Shown one piece after another: positions 16,286 through 25,006 of a stretch of 64,000 nucleotides of DNA. Position numbers and translations under genes: made by a program. Each line of letters opens with the position of its first letter. Within the stretch, counting starts at the first letter, position 1. The stretch covers positions 181,197 to 245,196 of the forward strand of contig JAJQCF010000022.1 of NCBI GenBank assembly GCA_021202845.1. Direction: 5' to 3'. Below the pieces are notes generated by a model that worked only from the letters and a program-made list of their open reading frames with translations, did not search any database and was not told the origin of the DNA. The stretch is from Oscillospiraceae bacterium (GTDB taxonomy: Bacteria > Bacillota > Clostridia > Oscillospirales > Oscillospiraceae).

Positions 16286-18286
16286 ATGGCATCTAATGCG
16301 GGACAGGTTTACGGGAACGACAGCATATCTCAGCTCAAGGGAGCGGACAGAGTCAGAAAGCGGCCGGGGGTTATCTTCGGCTCGGACGGGTTGGACGGCT
16401 GCGAGCACGCGGTATTCGAGATTTTATCCAACGCCATTGACGAGGCGCGCGAGGGCTTTGGCGACGTTATCACCGTCACGCGCTTCAGCGATTTGAGCAT
16501 AGAAGTAGAAGACCACGGCCGCGGCTGTCCGCTGGACTGGAACGAGAAAGAAAAGCGCTGGAACTGGGAGCTTGTGTTCTGCGAGCTTTACGCCGGCGGC
16601 AAGTATGACAACAACTCCGGCGAGAACTACGAATACTCGCTCGGCCTCAACGGCCTTGGCTCCTGCGCCACGCAGTACTCCTCGGAATTTTTCGACGCCG
16701 AGGTTTACCGCGACGGCTTCCGCTACGAGCTGCACTTCAAAAAGGGCAACGTGACCGGCAAGAAGGGGCATGAGCTGATAAAAGAACCGTACTCCGGCAG
16801 GAAAACCGGCTCGCGCTTCCGCTGGAGACCCGACCTTGAGGTGTTCACGGATATAAATATCCCCGCGGAATACTTCACTGACATCATGCGCAGGCAGGCC
16901 GTTGTCAACGCGGGCGTGGTGTTCAGGTTCCGCAACCAGACAGGCCCCAACAGCTTCGAGACAACGGATTTCAAGTACGAGAACGGTATCTTGGACTACT
17001 GCGCGGAGATTGCCGGAGAGGAGACGCTGACGCAGCCTTACTTCATCGAGAGCGAGCGCCGAGGCCGCGACCGCGCCGACAAGCCGGAGTACAAGGTCAA
17101 GCTCTCCGCCGCGTTCTGCTTTTCCAACCGCGTCAGCTGCATAGAGTACTACCACAACTCCAGCTGGCTGGAGCACGGCGGCGCGCCGGAAAAGGCCGCG
17201 CGCAGCGCCTTCGTCTCCGCCGTGGATTCATATATAAAGAAGCAGAACAAGTACCAGAAAAACGAGAGCAAAATCAGCTTTCAGGACGTGCAGGACTGCC
17301 TTGTGCTGATTACTAACTGCTTTTCCACGCTCACGAGCTACGAGAACCAGACGAAAAAGGCCATCACCAACCGCTTCATTCAAGAGGCGATGACGGACTT
17401 TTTCAAGGAAAAGTTAGAGATATACTTCATCGAGAATAAGCCCGAAGCCGACCGCATTGCCGACCAAGTGCTTATAAACAAGCGCAGCCGCGAGAGCGCG
17501 GAAAAGGCGAGACTGAACCTGAAAAAGAAGCTGACGGGCAATCTTGACCTCAGCAACCGCGTGCAGAAGTTCGTGGACTGCCGCAGCCGCGACACGTCAA
17601 GGCGCGAGATATACATCGTGGAGGGCGACTCCGCTCTGGGCGCCTGCAAGCTCAGCCGCGACGCCGAGTTTCAGGGCATCATGCCGGTGCGCGGCAAGAT
17701 ACTCAACTGCCTCAAGGCCGACTATACGCGCATTTTCAAGAGCGACATTATAACGGACCTGCTCAAGGTGCTGGGCTGCGGCGTGGAGGTTGAGAGCAAG
17801 AGGAACAAGGACTTGTCCTCGTTCGACCTTGCCGCGCTGCGCTGGAACAAGGTCATAATCTGCACCGACGCAGACGTGGACGGCTTCCAGATTAGAACGC
17901 TTATCCTGACAATGCTCTACCGCCTGACGCCTACGCTTATAAGCGAGGGCTATGTATATATCGCCGAGTCGCCGCTATACGAGATAGAGTGCAAGGGCAA
18001 GACGTGGTTCGCCTACTCCGACAAGGAGAAAAACGACATTGTGGAGGGCTTCAACGGCGCGAAATGCTCCATAAACCGCAGCAAGGGTCTTGGCGAGAAC
18101 GACCCCGACATGATGTGGCTGACGACCATGAACCCCGAGACGCGGCGGCTTATCCGCGTCATGCCCGAGGACGCGGAGCGGACAAGCCGTATGTTTGATT
18201 TGCTGCTGGGCGAGGACTTGGCGGGACGCAAATATCACATTGCGGAAAACGGATATAAATTTCTTGAGCTGGCGGATATTTCGTAA
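16286..18286 (+). CDS. Type IIA topoisomerase subunit B (ParE/GyrB-like, divergent)
   Basis: This 666-residue ATPase subunit has a GHKL domain at the N-terminus (KRPGVIFGSDGLDG; ILSNAIDEA; GLNGLGSCATQ), a transducer domain, and a C-terminal Toprim domain with EGDSALGA and the metal-binding DADVDG motif. It is a diverged paralogue: EGDSA is kept but the usual PLRGKILNV reads PVRGKILNC, and a QLKGADRVRKRPG segment precedes the ATPase. AGGAG lies 11 bases before the ATG. With the subunit A gene at 18670 it forms a topoisomerase IV-like enzyme that decatenates or relaxes DNA. Distinguishing topo IV from a second gyrase needs phylogeny. Confidence 0.9.
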   Translation: MASNAGQVYGNDSISQLKGADRVRKRPGVIFGSDGLDGCEHAVFEILSNAIDEAREGFGDVITVTRFSDLSIEVEDHGRGCPLDWNEKEKRWNWELVFCELYAGGKYDNNSGENYEYSLGLNGLGSCATQYSSEFFDAEVYRDGFRYELHFKKGNVTGKKGHELIKEPYSGRKTGSRFRWRPDLEVFTDINIPAEYFTDIMRRQAVVNAGVVFRFRNQTGPNSFETTDFKYENGILDYCAEIAGEETLTQPYFIESERRGRDRADKPEYKVKLSAAFCFSNRVSCIEYYHNSSWLEHGGAPEKAARSAFVSAVDSYIKKQNKYQKNESKISFQDVQDCLVLITNCFSTLTSYENQTKKAITNRFIQEAMTDFFKEKLEIYFIENKPEADRIADQVLINKRSRESAEKARLNLKKKLTGNLDLSNRVQKFVDCRSRDTSRREIYIVEGDSALGACKLSRDAEFQGIMPVRGKILNCLKADYTRIFKSDIITDLLKVLGCGVEVESKRNKDLSSFDLAALRWNKVIICTDADVDGFQIRTLILTMLYRLTPTLISEGYVYIAESPLYEIECKGKTWFAYSDKEKNDIVEGFNGAKCSINRSKGLGENDPDMMWLTTMNPETRRLIRVMPEDAERTSRMFDLLLGEDLAGRKYHIAENGYKFLELADIS

Positions 18287-18324
18287 ATCCGCTTCAGGCT
18301 GCAAAAATTTTTTCGGAGGTAGAC

Positions 18325-18642
18325 ATGAAAAGAGAAAAACTGAGCTTTGAGACAGCGAGAAACATTGTCAAGGTGGTGCTGTGCTTTGCCTTTGTGCTGT
18401 GCATTATCGCGCTTATCATCATGTACAACGTGGGCGAGGACTCGGCGATTGCCAGCTCCTTGGTGGTCGTTGCGGTGATTTGCCTTGTTGCGGCGATAGT
18501 GTTCGCGGCGGCGTTTTTGAAGTGCCCCTACTGCGGCTCGCACATCTTTCGCAAGGTGCTGAGAATTACCGCCTGCCCCCACTGCCACCGCGACCTTGTG
18601 AGCGGCATGAAGGTCAAGCCAGGGAAAAAGCGTTGGTTTTAA
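18325..18642 (+). CDS. Small membrane protein with C-terminal zinc ribbon
   Basis: This 105-residue protein is of unknown function. It has two predicted transmembrane helices (about residues 15-35 and 44-65) followed by a zinc-ribbon-like pair of knuckles, CPYC and CPHC, and a basic tail ending KPGKKRWF. It begins with a good ribosome site (GGAGG) and lies between the topoisomerase B and A genes, with 38 and 27 base gaps, so it is almost certainly co-transcribed with them. Nothing in the sequence ties it mechanistically to the topoisomerase. The family was not recognised. Confidence 0.75.
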   Translation: MKREKLSFETARNIVKVVLCFAFVLCIIALIIMYNVGEDSAIASSLVVVAVICLVAAIVFAAAFLKCPYCGSHIFRKVLRITACPHCHRDLVSGMKVKPGKKRWF

Positions 18643-18669
18643 TTTTGATTTAACACTTGAGAGGTAACA

Positions 18670-20919
18670 ATGGCAAGGAAAAAACAGCCGGAGCAAAAGC
18701 GCAAGCCCTCCGGCGACCCGAACGTAATGGGTCTGCGCGCGGAGGTTCTGGAGCAGCCTATAACCGAGACGCTGGAAACGAACTATATGCCCTACGCCAT
18801 GAGCGTTATAATCTCCCGCGCCATACCCGAGATTGACGGCTTCAAGCCCAGCCACCGCAAGCTGCTGTACACCATGTACAAAATGGGGCTGCTGACCGGC
18901 GGGCGGACGAAAAGCGCCAACATCGTCGGCCAGACAATGCGCCTGAACCCCCACGGCGACGCCGCGATATACGAGACTATGGTGCGTCTGTCCAAGGGCT
19001 ACGAGGCGCTGCTGACGCCGTTCGTGGACTCCAAGGGCAACTTCGGCAAGGTCTACTCGCGCGATATGTCCTACGCCGCCTCGCGCTACACGGAGGCTAA
19101 ACTTGCGCCGGTCTGCGCGGAGATTTTCCGCGACATAGACAAGGACACCGTGGACATGGTGGATAACTACGACGGCACTATGAAGGAGCCGTCGCTTTTG
19201 CCGACCACGTTCCCCAATGTGCTGGTGTCCGCGAACACCGGCATAGCCGTCGGCATGGCGAGCCAGATATGCGGATTTAATTTAGCCGAGGTGTGCGAGA
19301 CTGCCATAGCCTGCATACGCGACAGCGCGCACAACATATCCCTCACGCTGCCCGCGCCGGACTTCCCCACGGGCGGGGAAATAATATACGACGCGGCGGA
19401 AATGGACGCCATATACCGCACCGGCCGCGGCAGCTTCAAGGTGCGGGCGCGCTGGCGCTATCTGGACAAGGAAAACGTGATAGAGGTCTACGAAATACCC
19501 TATTCCACTACCGTCGAGGCCATTATGGACAAGACGATAGAGCTGGTAAAAGCGGGCAAAATAAAAGAGATAAGCGATATGCGCGACGAGACAGACCTGA
19601 GCGGCCTCAAGCTCGCCATAGACCTCAAGCGCGGCGCCGACCCCGAAAAGCTGATGCGCAAGCTGTTCAAGATGACCACGCTCTGCGACGCCTTTTCCTG
19701 CAACTTCAACATTCTTGTCTGCGGCAACCCCAAGGTCATGGGCATAAGGGAGATATTGGACGAGTGGACGGCGTGGCGCATTGACTGCGTGAAGCGGCGC
19801 GTATTCTGCGACCTCGGCAAAAAGCGCGCCAAGCTGCACCTGCTGAACGGCCTGAAAAAAATTCTGCTTGATATAGACAAGGCCATAGCCATAATCCGCA
19901 ATACCGAGCGCGAGGAGGACGTTGTGCCGAACCTGATGATTGGCTTCGGCATAGACGAAACTCAGGCCGAGTACGTGGCGGAAATTAAGCTGCGCAACAT
20001 TAACCGCGAATATATCCTCAAGCGCACGGAGGAGGTCTCCGCGCTGGAGGCGGACATCGCCGACCTTGAGGACATTTTGGATAACCGCCGCCGGGTGCAG
20101 GACATAATAATAGGCGAACTGCGCGACGTGATTAAAAAATACTCCTCGCCGCGCAAGACGGGCATTGTCTACGCCGACGACATAGCCGACGAGCCGGAAG
20201 AGGCTGAAGAAGCGGACTACTCCGTTACGCTGTTCCTCTCCCGCGAGGGCTACTTTAAGAAGATAACCCCGCAGTCGCTCCGAATGTCCTCGGAACAAAA
20301 ATACAAAGAAAATGACGGTCTGCGCCGCTCCTTTGAGGCGACAAACCGCGCGGAGATACTCTTTTTCACGGACAAGCAGCAGGTCTACAAGGCTCATGCC
20401 GCGGACTTTGACGACTGCAAGGCCAGCGTGCTGGGCGCTTATCTGCCGTCCGTGCTGGGCTGCGACGAGGACGAGAGCATTGTGGACATGGTTCTGCCCG
20501 GAGACTACTCCGGCAGCATACTGTTTTTCTACCAAAACGGCAAGGCCGCGCGCGTGGAGATGTCCGCCTACGCCACCAAGACGAACCGCAAAAAGCTCAT
20601 CGGCGCTTACTCCGACAAGAGCCCGCTGGCAGCCATTGTGCCGCTAATGGGCGAGAGCGAGATTGCCGTCTACACTGACGAGGGACGCGCTCTCGTGTTC
20701 TCCACGGCGCTCCTGCAGCCCAAGACCAGCCGCTCCACGCAGGGCGTGGGAGTTATGAACCTCAAGGGCAAGCGCTTCGTCACCGAGGCTCACCCGCTGA
20801 GTGATACACCGATTAAAAACCTCTCCCGCTACCGTGTCCGCACCATACCGGCGCTGGGCGCGCTTCTAAAGAGCGAGGACAGGGGAGAGGAGCAGCTTTC
20901 CATACTCTCGGAGGAATAA
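18670..20919 (+). CDS. Type IIA topoisomerase subunit A (ParC/GyrA-like)
   Basis: This 749-residue DNA-cleaving subunit has the breakage-reunion domain at the N-terminus (MSVIISRAIPEIDGFKPSHR) and the catalytic tyrosine in AASRYTE, followed by a coiled tower region and a beta-pinwheel-like C-terminal domain from about residue 515. In the quinolone-determining loop the sequence is NPHGDAAIYE, so the positions equivalent to Ser83 and Asp87 of E. coli GyrA are Ala and Glu. AGAGGT precedes the ATG. It pairs with the B subunit at 16286. YitT starts one base after its stop. Confidence 0.92.
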   Translation: MARKKQPEQKRKPSGDPNVMGLRAEVLEQPITETLETNYMPYAMSVIISRAIPEIDGFKPSHRKLLYTMYKMGLLTGGRTKSANIVGQTMRLNPHGDAAIYETMVRLSKGYEALLTPFVDSKGNFGKVYSRDMSYAASRYTEAKLAPVCAEIFRDIDKDTVDMVDNYDGTMKEPSLLPTTFPNVLVSANTGIAVGMASQICGFNLAEVCETAIACIRDSAHNISLTLPAPDFPTGGEIIYDAAEMDAIYRTGRGSFKVRARWRYLDKENVIEVYEIPYSTTVEAIMDKTIELVKAGKIKEISDMRDETDLSGLKLAIDLKRGADPEKLMRKLFKMTTLCDAFSCNFNILVCGNPKVMGIREILDEWTAWRIDCVKRRVFCDLGKKRAKLHLLNGLKKILLDIDKAIAIIRNTEREEDVVPNLMIGFGIDETQAEYVAEIKLRNINREYILKRTEEVSALEADIADLEDILDNRRRVQDIIIGELRDVIKKYSSPRKTGIVYADDIADEPEEAEEADYSVTLFLSREGYFKKITPQSLRMSSEQKYKENDGLRRSFEATNRAEILFFTDKQQVYKAHAADFDDCKASVLGAYLPSVLGCDEDESIVDMVLPGDYSGSILFFYQNGKAARVEMSAYATKTNRKKLIGAYSDKSPLAAIVPLMGESEIAVYTDEGRALVFSTALLQPKTSRSTQGVGVMNLKGKRFVTEAHPLSDTPIKNLSRYRVRTIPALGALLKSEDRGEEQLSILSEE

Positions 20920-20920
20920 A

Positions 20921-21784
20921 ATGCAAGTTAAGGCCAGAGACTATGTTCGCGCATATTGCAGAATAATCTTGGGCGCGGCTCTCTACGGCTGCGGGTTCCA
21001 GTTTTTCTCCTACCCCAACGACATAGTCGCGGGCGGCGTCACCGGCATCGGTATGATAATAAACTATTTAACGGGTGTGCCGGTCGGCGTGATGACGATA
21101 ATTATAAATATACCGCTTTTCATATTCGCTTGGAAAAAGTTCGGGCTGCGCTATATGACGGCGTCGCTGGTGGGTATGCTGGCAGCGTCCGTCTTTATCG
21201 ACATTTTCAGCCTTGCGGACTTCGCGGCCACGCGGCAGCCCCTGCTGGCGGCGGTGTTCGGCGGCATGGTGCAGGGGCTGGGACTGGGCACGGTCTACTC
21301 CGTGAACGCCAGCACCGGCGGCACGGACATTGTGGCCAAGGTGTTCCGCCAAAAATACCAGCACATAAACTTCAGCACGTTCGTGCTGCTGCTGGACGCG
21401 GCGATAATTGCGGCCTACGCGCTCATTTTTGACCTCTACGACAGCGCGATGTATTCCATTATAAGCATATATATCGCCACGAAGGCCGTGGACGTTGTGC
21501 TCTTGGGCGCGGTGAACAGCAAGGTCTGCTACATTATAACCGCCAAGAGCGAGGAGACTAAGGACGCCATAATAACCGGCCTCGGGCGCGGCGTGACGTT
21601 CCTGCAGGGCCGAGGCGCTTACAGCGGCAAGGCGGAGAACGTGATTCTCTGCGTCATAAAAAGCCGCGAGATAGTGAGCCTCAAGCACCTTGTGCGCGCC
21701 ATAGACCCCAACGCTTTTATGATAGTCTGCGGCAGCCATGAAATTTTCGGCGAGGGCTTTACACGCATAAGCAGCGACGACTGA
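20921..21784 (+). CDS. YitT family membrane protein (DUF161 + DUF2179)
   Basis: This 287-residue integral membrane protein has five to six hydrophobic segments in the first 200 residues, including the family motif SVNASTGGTDIVAKV, followed by a soluble DUF2179 domain (KAENVILCVIKSREIVSLK). YitT proteins are widespread in Firmicutes, but their transported substrate or role is unsettled. GGAGG lies inside the end of the upstream gene and the start is one base past the topoisomerase stop codon, so it is translated as part of that operon. Confidence 0.92.
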   Translation: MQVKARDYVRAYCRIILGAALYGCGFQFFSYPNDIVAGGVTGIGMIINYLTGVPVGVMTIIINIPLFIFAWKKFGLRYMTASLVGMLAASVFIDIFSLADFAATRQPLLAAVFGGMVQGLGLGTVYSVNASTGGTDIVAKVFRQKYQHINFSTFVLLLDAAIIAAYALIFDLYDSAMYSIISIYIATKAVDVVLLGAVNSKVCYIITAKSEETKDAIITGLGRGVTFLQGRGAYSGKAENVILCVIKSREIVSLKHLVRAIDPNAFMIVCGSHEIFGEGFTRISSDD

Positions 21785-21797
21785 CGGGGTGTGCAGC

Positions 21798-23099
21798 ATG
21801 AAAAACCGCTTTATTGCAATATTGCTCGCTCTGGCGCTGATGACAGCGTCGGGCTGCGCCTCGCCGTTTGAGGCCGAGTACAGCTACTCCGCCGACTACT
21901 CCGACACGGTGGACAGCGACCTCAGCGCCTCCGGCACGGAAATACGCACCTATACGGCGCTGCGCAGCGCAATAATCGGGCTGATAAACAAAGGCGAGAC
22001 GGAGGGCGAGTTCCGCTTCAGCAACTATAACGGTTCCGTGGCGGAGGACCTTGCCGAGGTCTGCTTGGACATACGCTCGTCCACCGCGCTGGGAGCCTAC
22101 GCCGTGGAGGAGCTGACCTACGCCCTCAACCGCATTGTCTCCTACTACTCGGCCACTATCTACATCACCTACAGCCGAACGCCCGCGGAGATTGCCGGAG
22201 TGGTGCAGGTCAGCGGCGTGACAGAGTTAGAGGACACGGTGGCGGCGGCGATGAACGCCTTTTCGCAAAAGCTGGTTGTCAGCCTCTATTCGCTGACGGT
22301 GGACGAGGACTATATTTCACGCCTTGTCCACAGCTGCTATATCTCCGACCCGCTGACAACGGTGCTGGAGCCGCAGGTTAGCGTGACCGGCTACCCCGAG
22401 AGCGGAGCCAGCCGCATTTACGAGCTGGAGCTGAACTACGGAGCGGCGGGCGGTGCGCTCAGTGCCATGCGCTCGGCGCTGACCGCCGCCGTCAACGAGG
22501 CAGTGAGCGGCTTCACCGTTGAGGGGGACGTCTATCTGGCGCTGGAGTGCGCGCGAAGGCTGGTGTCGGGCTGCGAGTTCGGCGCGGAGGGCGCGGGCAG
22601 CGACCCCTATGCGGCAATTTTAGGCGGCTCGGCAGACTCGCAGGGCGCGGCGCTGGCGATGAAGCTGCTGTGCGACGCCGTCGGAGTGGAGTGCATTGTA
22701 GTGGAGGGCTACTCCTCCGCGCAGACGGGCAGCACCCACTGGTGGAACATTGTGACGATAGATGACGTGAGCTACCACATAGACGTCGAGCGCATGGCGC
22801 TGGACGGGGAGGGGGAAGGCTTCCTGCTCTCCGACAGCGACATCTGGGGCGAGTACATCTGGGACACCGACAGTTACCCCGAGTGCAGCGGCACTCTCAG
22901 CTACTATGACCTCGCGGAGCCCGACATTGAGCCGCCTCCGCCGCACACGGAGCAGCCGGAGGAGACAGACGAGCCTGCCGTGAGCGAGCCTCCCGCGCAG
23001 ACGGAAGCGCCGACGCCCACGCCGGAGCCGACGGAGACACCGACTCCGACCGAGACGCCGGAGCCGACCCCGACGCAGAGCGTGGAGGAAAACGAATAG
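21798..23099 (+). CDS. Transglutaminase-like lipoprotein, catalytic Cys apparently replaced by Ser
   Basis: This 433-residue exported lipoprotein has a signal peptide ending in the lipobox TASGC (Cys20). A transglutaminase-core-like domain lies at about residues 255-360. The expected nucleophile position, usually within a CQGYA-type motif, here reads DSQGAAL, giving Ser281; the histidine (His314, THWWN) and aspartate (Asp329, HIDV) positions are kept. The C-terminal 60 residues are a Pro/Thr/Glu-rich tail. The start is the ATG at 21798, with GACGGGG upstream. It is the last gene of the topoisomerase-YitT run and ends at a strong terminator. It is probably non-catalytic or altered, such as a wall-binding protein. 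Confidence 0.8.
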   Translation: MKNRFIAILLALALMTASGCASPFEAEYSYSADYSDTVDSDLSASGTEIRTYTALRSAIIGLINKGETEGEFRFSNYNGSVAEDLAEVCLDIRSSTALGAYAVEELTYALNRIVSYYSATIYITYSRTPAEIAGVVQVSGVTELEDTVAAAMNAFSQKLVVSLYSLTVDEDYISRLVHSCYISDPLTTVLEPQVSVTGYPESGASRIYELELNYGAAGGALSAMRSALTAAVNEAVSGFTVEGDVYLALECARRLVSGCEFGAEGAGSDPYAAILGGSADSQGAALAMKLLCDAVGVECIVVEGYSSAQTGSTHWWNIVTIDDVSYHIDVERMALDGEGEGFLLSDSDIWGEYIWDTDSYPECSGTLSYYDLAEPDIEPPPPHTEQPEETDEPAVSEPPAQTEAPTPTPEPTETPTPTETPEPTPTQSVEENE

Positions 23100-23108
23100 A
23101 ATGACCCC

Positions 23109-23135
23109 AAGCGGCGGCGCAAAGCCGCCGCTTTT
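23109..23135 (+). terminator. Intrinsic terminator after the transglutaminase-like gene
   Basis: AAGCGGCGGC pairs with GCCGCCGCTT around a five-base loop, followed by a short T run. Confidence 0.88.
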
Positions 23136-23240
23136 GCGCGGCAGCGGACGGCAAAAAATTTTTGCGCTGCCCGAAACTCAAACAAAACTTTAACAAACCC
23201 GTGCTACAATATGAAAACCCTTGTGTGGAGGCAGATTGCT

Positions 23241-23915
23241 ATGTTCAAAATACTGGTTGTGGAGGACGACGCCGCGCTCAACCGCTCCGTCTGCGCCTTT
23301 CTGCGGCAAAACGGCTTCAACGCGCTGGGCTGCACCGACGCGCAGGAGGCCTACGACGCCATGTACGGCGGGGACATATTTGACCTCATCATCTCCGACA
23401 TAATGATGCCCGTCACGGACGGCTTCGAGTTCGCGGAGACCGTGCGCGGGCTGGACAGTGAAATTCCCATACTGTTCATGACCGCGCGCGGCGACCTTGA
23501 CTCCAAGCGGCGCGGCTTCCGCGCGGGCGCCGACGACTACATGGTGAAGCCCATAGATTTGGACGAGCTGCTTCTGCGCGTCAGCGCCCTGCTGCGGCGT
23601 GCGGGCATTGCCGCCAACAAGCGCCTCACGCTGGGCGAGCTGACGCTGGACGCGGAGGAGCACACGGCCTACCTCAGCGGCGAGGAGGTCCCGCTGACGG
23701 TGCGCGAATTTAATCTGCTGTATAAGCTGCTGTCCTACCCGCGCAAGGCTTTCACGCGCTCCCAGCTCATGGACGAGTTTTGGGACAGCGCCTCCGCCTC
23801 CGGGCCGCGCGCCGTGGACGTTTACATCACCAAGCTGCGTGAGAAGTTTTCGGGGTGCGACGAGTTCAAAATTGTCACGGTACACGGCCTCGGCTACAAG
23901 GCGGTGACAAAATGA
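23241..23915 (+). CDS. OmpR-family response regulator
   Basis: This 224-residue two-component regulator has a receiver domain with Glu8, Asp9 and Asp10, the phospho-acceptor Asp53 (SDIMMP) and Lys102-type MVKP, and a C-terminal winged-helix DNA-binding domain (LTVREFNLLYKLLSYP; VDVYITKLREK). The ATG at 23241 is chosen because GTGGAGG lies about 10 bases upstream. The preceding AT-rich stretch has a TACAAT box and AACAAA-type repeats that could be an autoregulatory site, though no good -35 is visible. The stop codon overlaps the kinase start (ATGA). The stimulus is unknown. Confidence 0.95.
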   Translation: MFKILVVEDDAALNRSVCAFLRQNGFNALGCTDAQEAYDAMYGGDIFDLIISDIMMPVTDGFEFAETVRGLDSEIPILFMTARGDLDSKRRGFRAGADDYMVKPIDLDELLLRVSALLRRAGIAANKRLTLGELTLDAEEHTAYLSGEEVPLTVREFNLLYKLLSYPRKAFTRSQLMDEFWDSASASGPRAVDVYITKLREKFSGCDEFKIVTVHGLGYKAVTK

Positions 23916-25006
23916 GCGCGGAAAGACACCGCCGCGTCCGCACGCTGCTGCTGTCGCTGTACCGCGCGCTGTGCTTTTTCTTGATTATGGGCGCAGTCAT
24001 AACGTGCTGCATGATGCTGTTTTTGAACATAATGATGCGGCAAACGGGCGTGGAGCTGACGAGCGGCGACATCGGTCTCGCGGCGCGGCTGACGTTTGCC
24101 AACGTCATTTTCCTCAGCTTCATTTGCACGCTCATAGACACCGTGCGCCGGCGCTTTACGGTCGGAAGGCCGGTCAAGCGCATTGTCTCGGCCGCGGAGC
24201 GCATGGCGGCGGGCGACTTTTCCGTTCGCATTCCGCGCTCGCCCAGCCTCTGCCCCGCGGACGGCTTCGGCGACATTGCCGAGTGCTTCAACACCTTGGC
24301 GGAGGAGCTTGACGGCATGGAGACGCTGCGGACGGACTTCATCGCCAACGTCTCGCACGAGCTGAAAACGCCGCTCGCCGTCATGCAAAACTACGGCGCT
24401 CTGCTCAGTCGGCCAGACTTGCCGGAGCGGGAGCGGCTGGAGTACGCAAGGGAGATAACGCTTGCCTCGCGCCGTCTGTCCGACCTTATCACGAACATTC
24501 TGCGGTTGAATAAACTGGAAAACCAAAAGATTTTCCCCAAAACTCAGCGCTATGACCTCGGCGAGCAGCTGTGCGAATGTCTGCTGGCGTTTGAAGCTGT
24601 CTGGGAGGAAAAGCGCATAGACATTCAAACGGAAATCCAAGAGGGCGTGCTTGTGGAGAGCGACCCCGAGCTGCTCTCGCTGGTGTGGAACAACCTCTTT
24701 TCCAATGCGCTGAAGTTCACGCCGCCGCAGGGCAGGGTGCGCCTCACGCTCAGGGAGCGGGACGGGGAGGCTATAGTGGAGGTCGCGGACACCGGCTGCG
24801 GCATCAGCCCCGAGACGGGCGAGCATATTTTTGAAAAATTCTATCAGGGCGACGCCTCGCGCGCCACGCAGGGCAACGGCCTCGGTCTGGCGCTGGTGAA
24901 GCGGGTCATAGACATAGTGGGCGCGGAAATATCCGTTTGGAGCGAGCCGGAGCGCGGGAGCGTTTTCACCGTCAGGCTGGGGAGCGCGGCTGATGAAGCG
25001 GCTTAA
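23912..25006 (+). CDS. Sensor histidine kinase
   Basis: This 364-residue membrane kinase has two transmembrane helices (about residues 10-40 and 55-75) with almost no extracytoplasmic loop. A HAMP domain follows, then HisKA with His149 in VSHELKTP and a HATPase domain (NNLFSNALKFT; VADTGCGIS; GNGLGLALVK). The minimal sensor loop suggests that it senses within the membrane or through a partner, as in antimicrobial-peptide-sensing kinases. Its start overlaps the regulator stop by 4 bases and its end overlaps the next membrane-protein gene by 14 bases, so the neighbouring membrane proteins may be part of the sensory unit. Confidence 0.95.
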   Translation: MSAERHRRVRTLLLSLYRALCFFLIMGAVITCCMMLFLNIMMRQTGVELTSGDIGLAARLTFANVIFLSFICTLIDTVRRRFTVGRPVKRIVSAAERMAAGDFSVRIPRSPSLCPADGFGDIAECFNTLAEELDGMETLRTDFIANVSHELKTPLAVMQNYGALLSRPDLPERERLEYAREITLASRRLSDLITNILRLNKLENQKIFPKTQRYDLGEQLCECLLAFEAVWEEKRIDIQTEIQEGVLVESDPELLSLVWNNLFSNALKFTPPQGRVRLTLRERDGEAIVEVADTGCGISPETGEHIFEKFYQGDASRATQGNGLGLALVKRVIDIVGAEISVWSEPERGSVFTVRLGSAADEAA

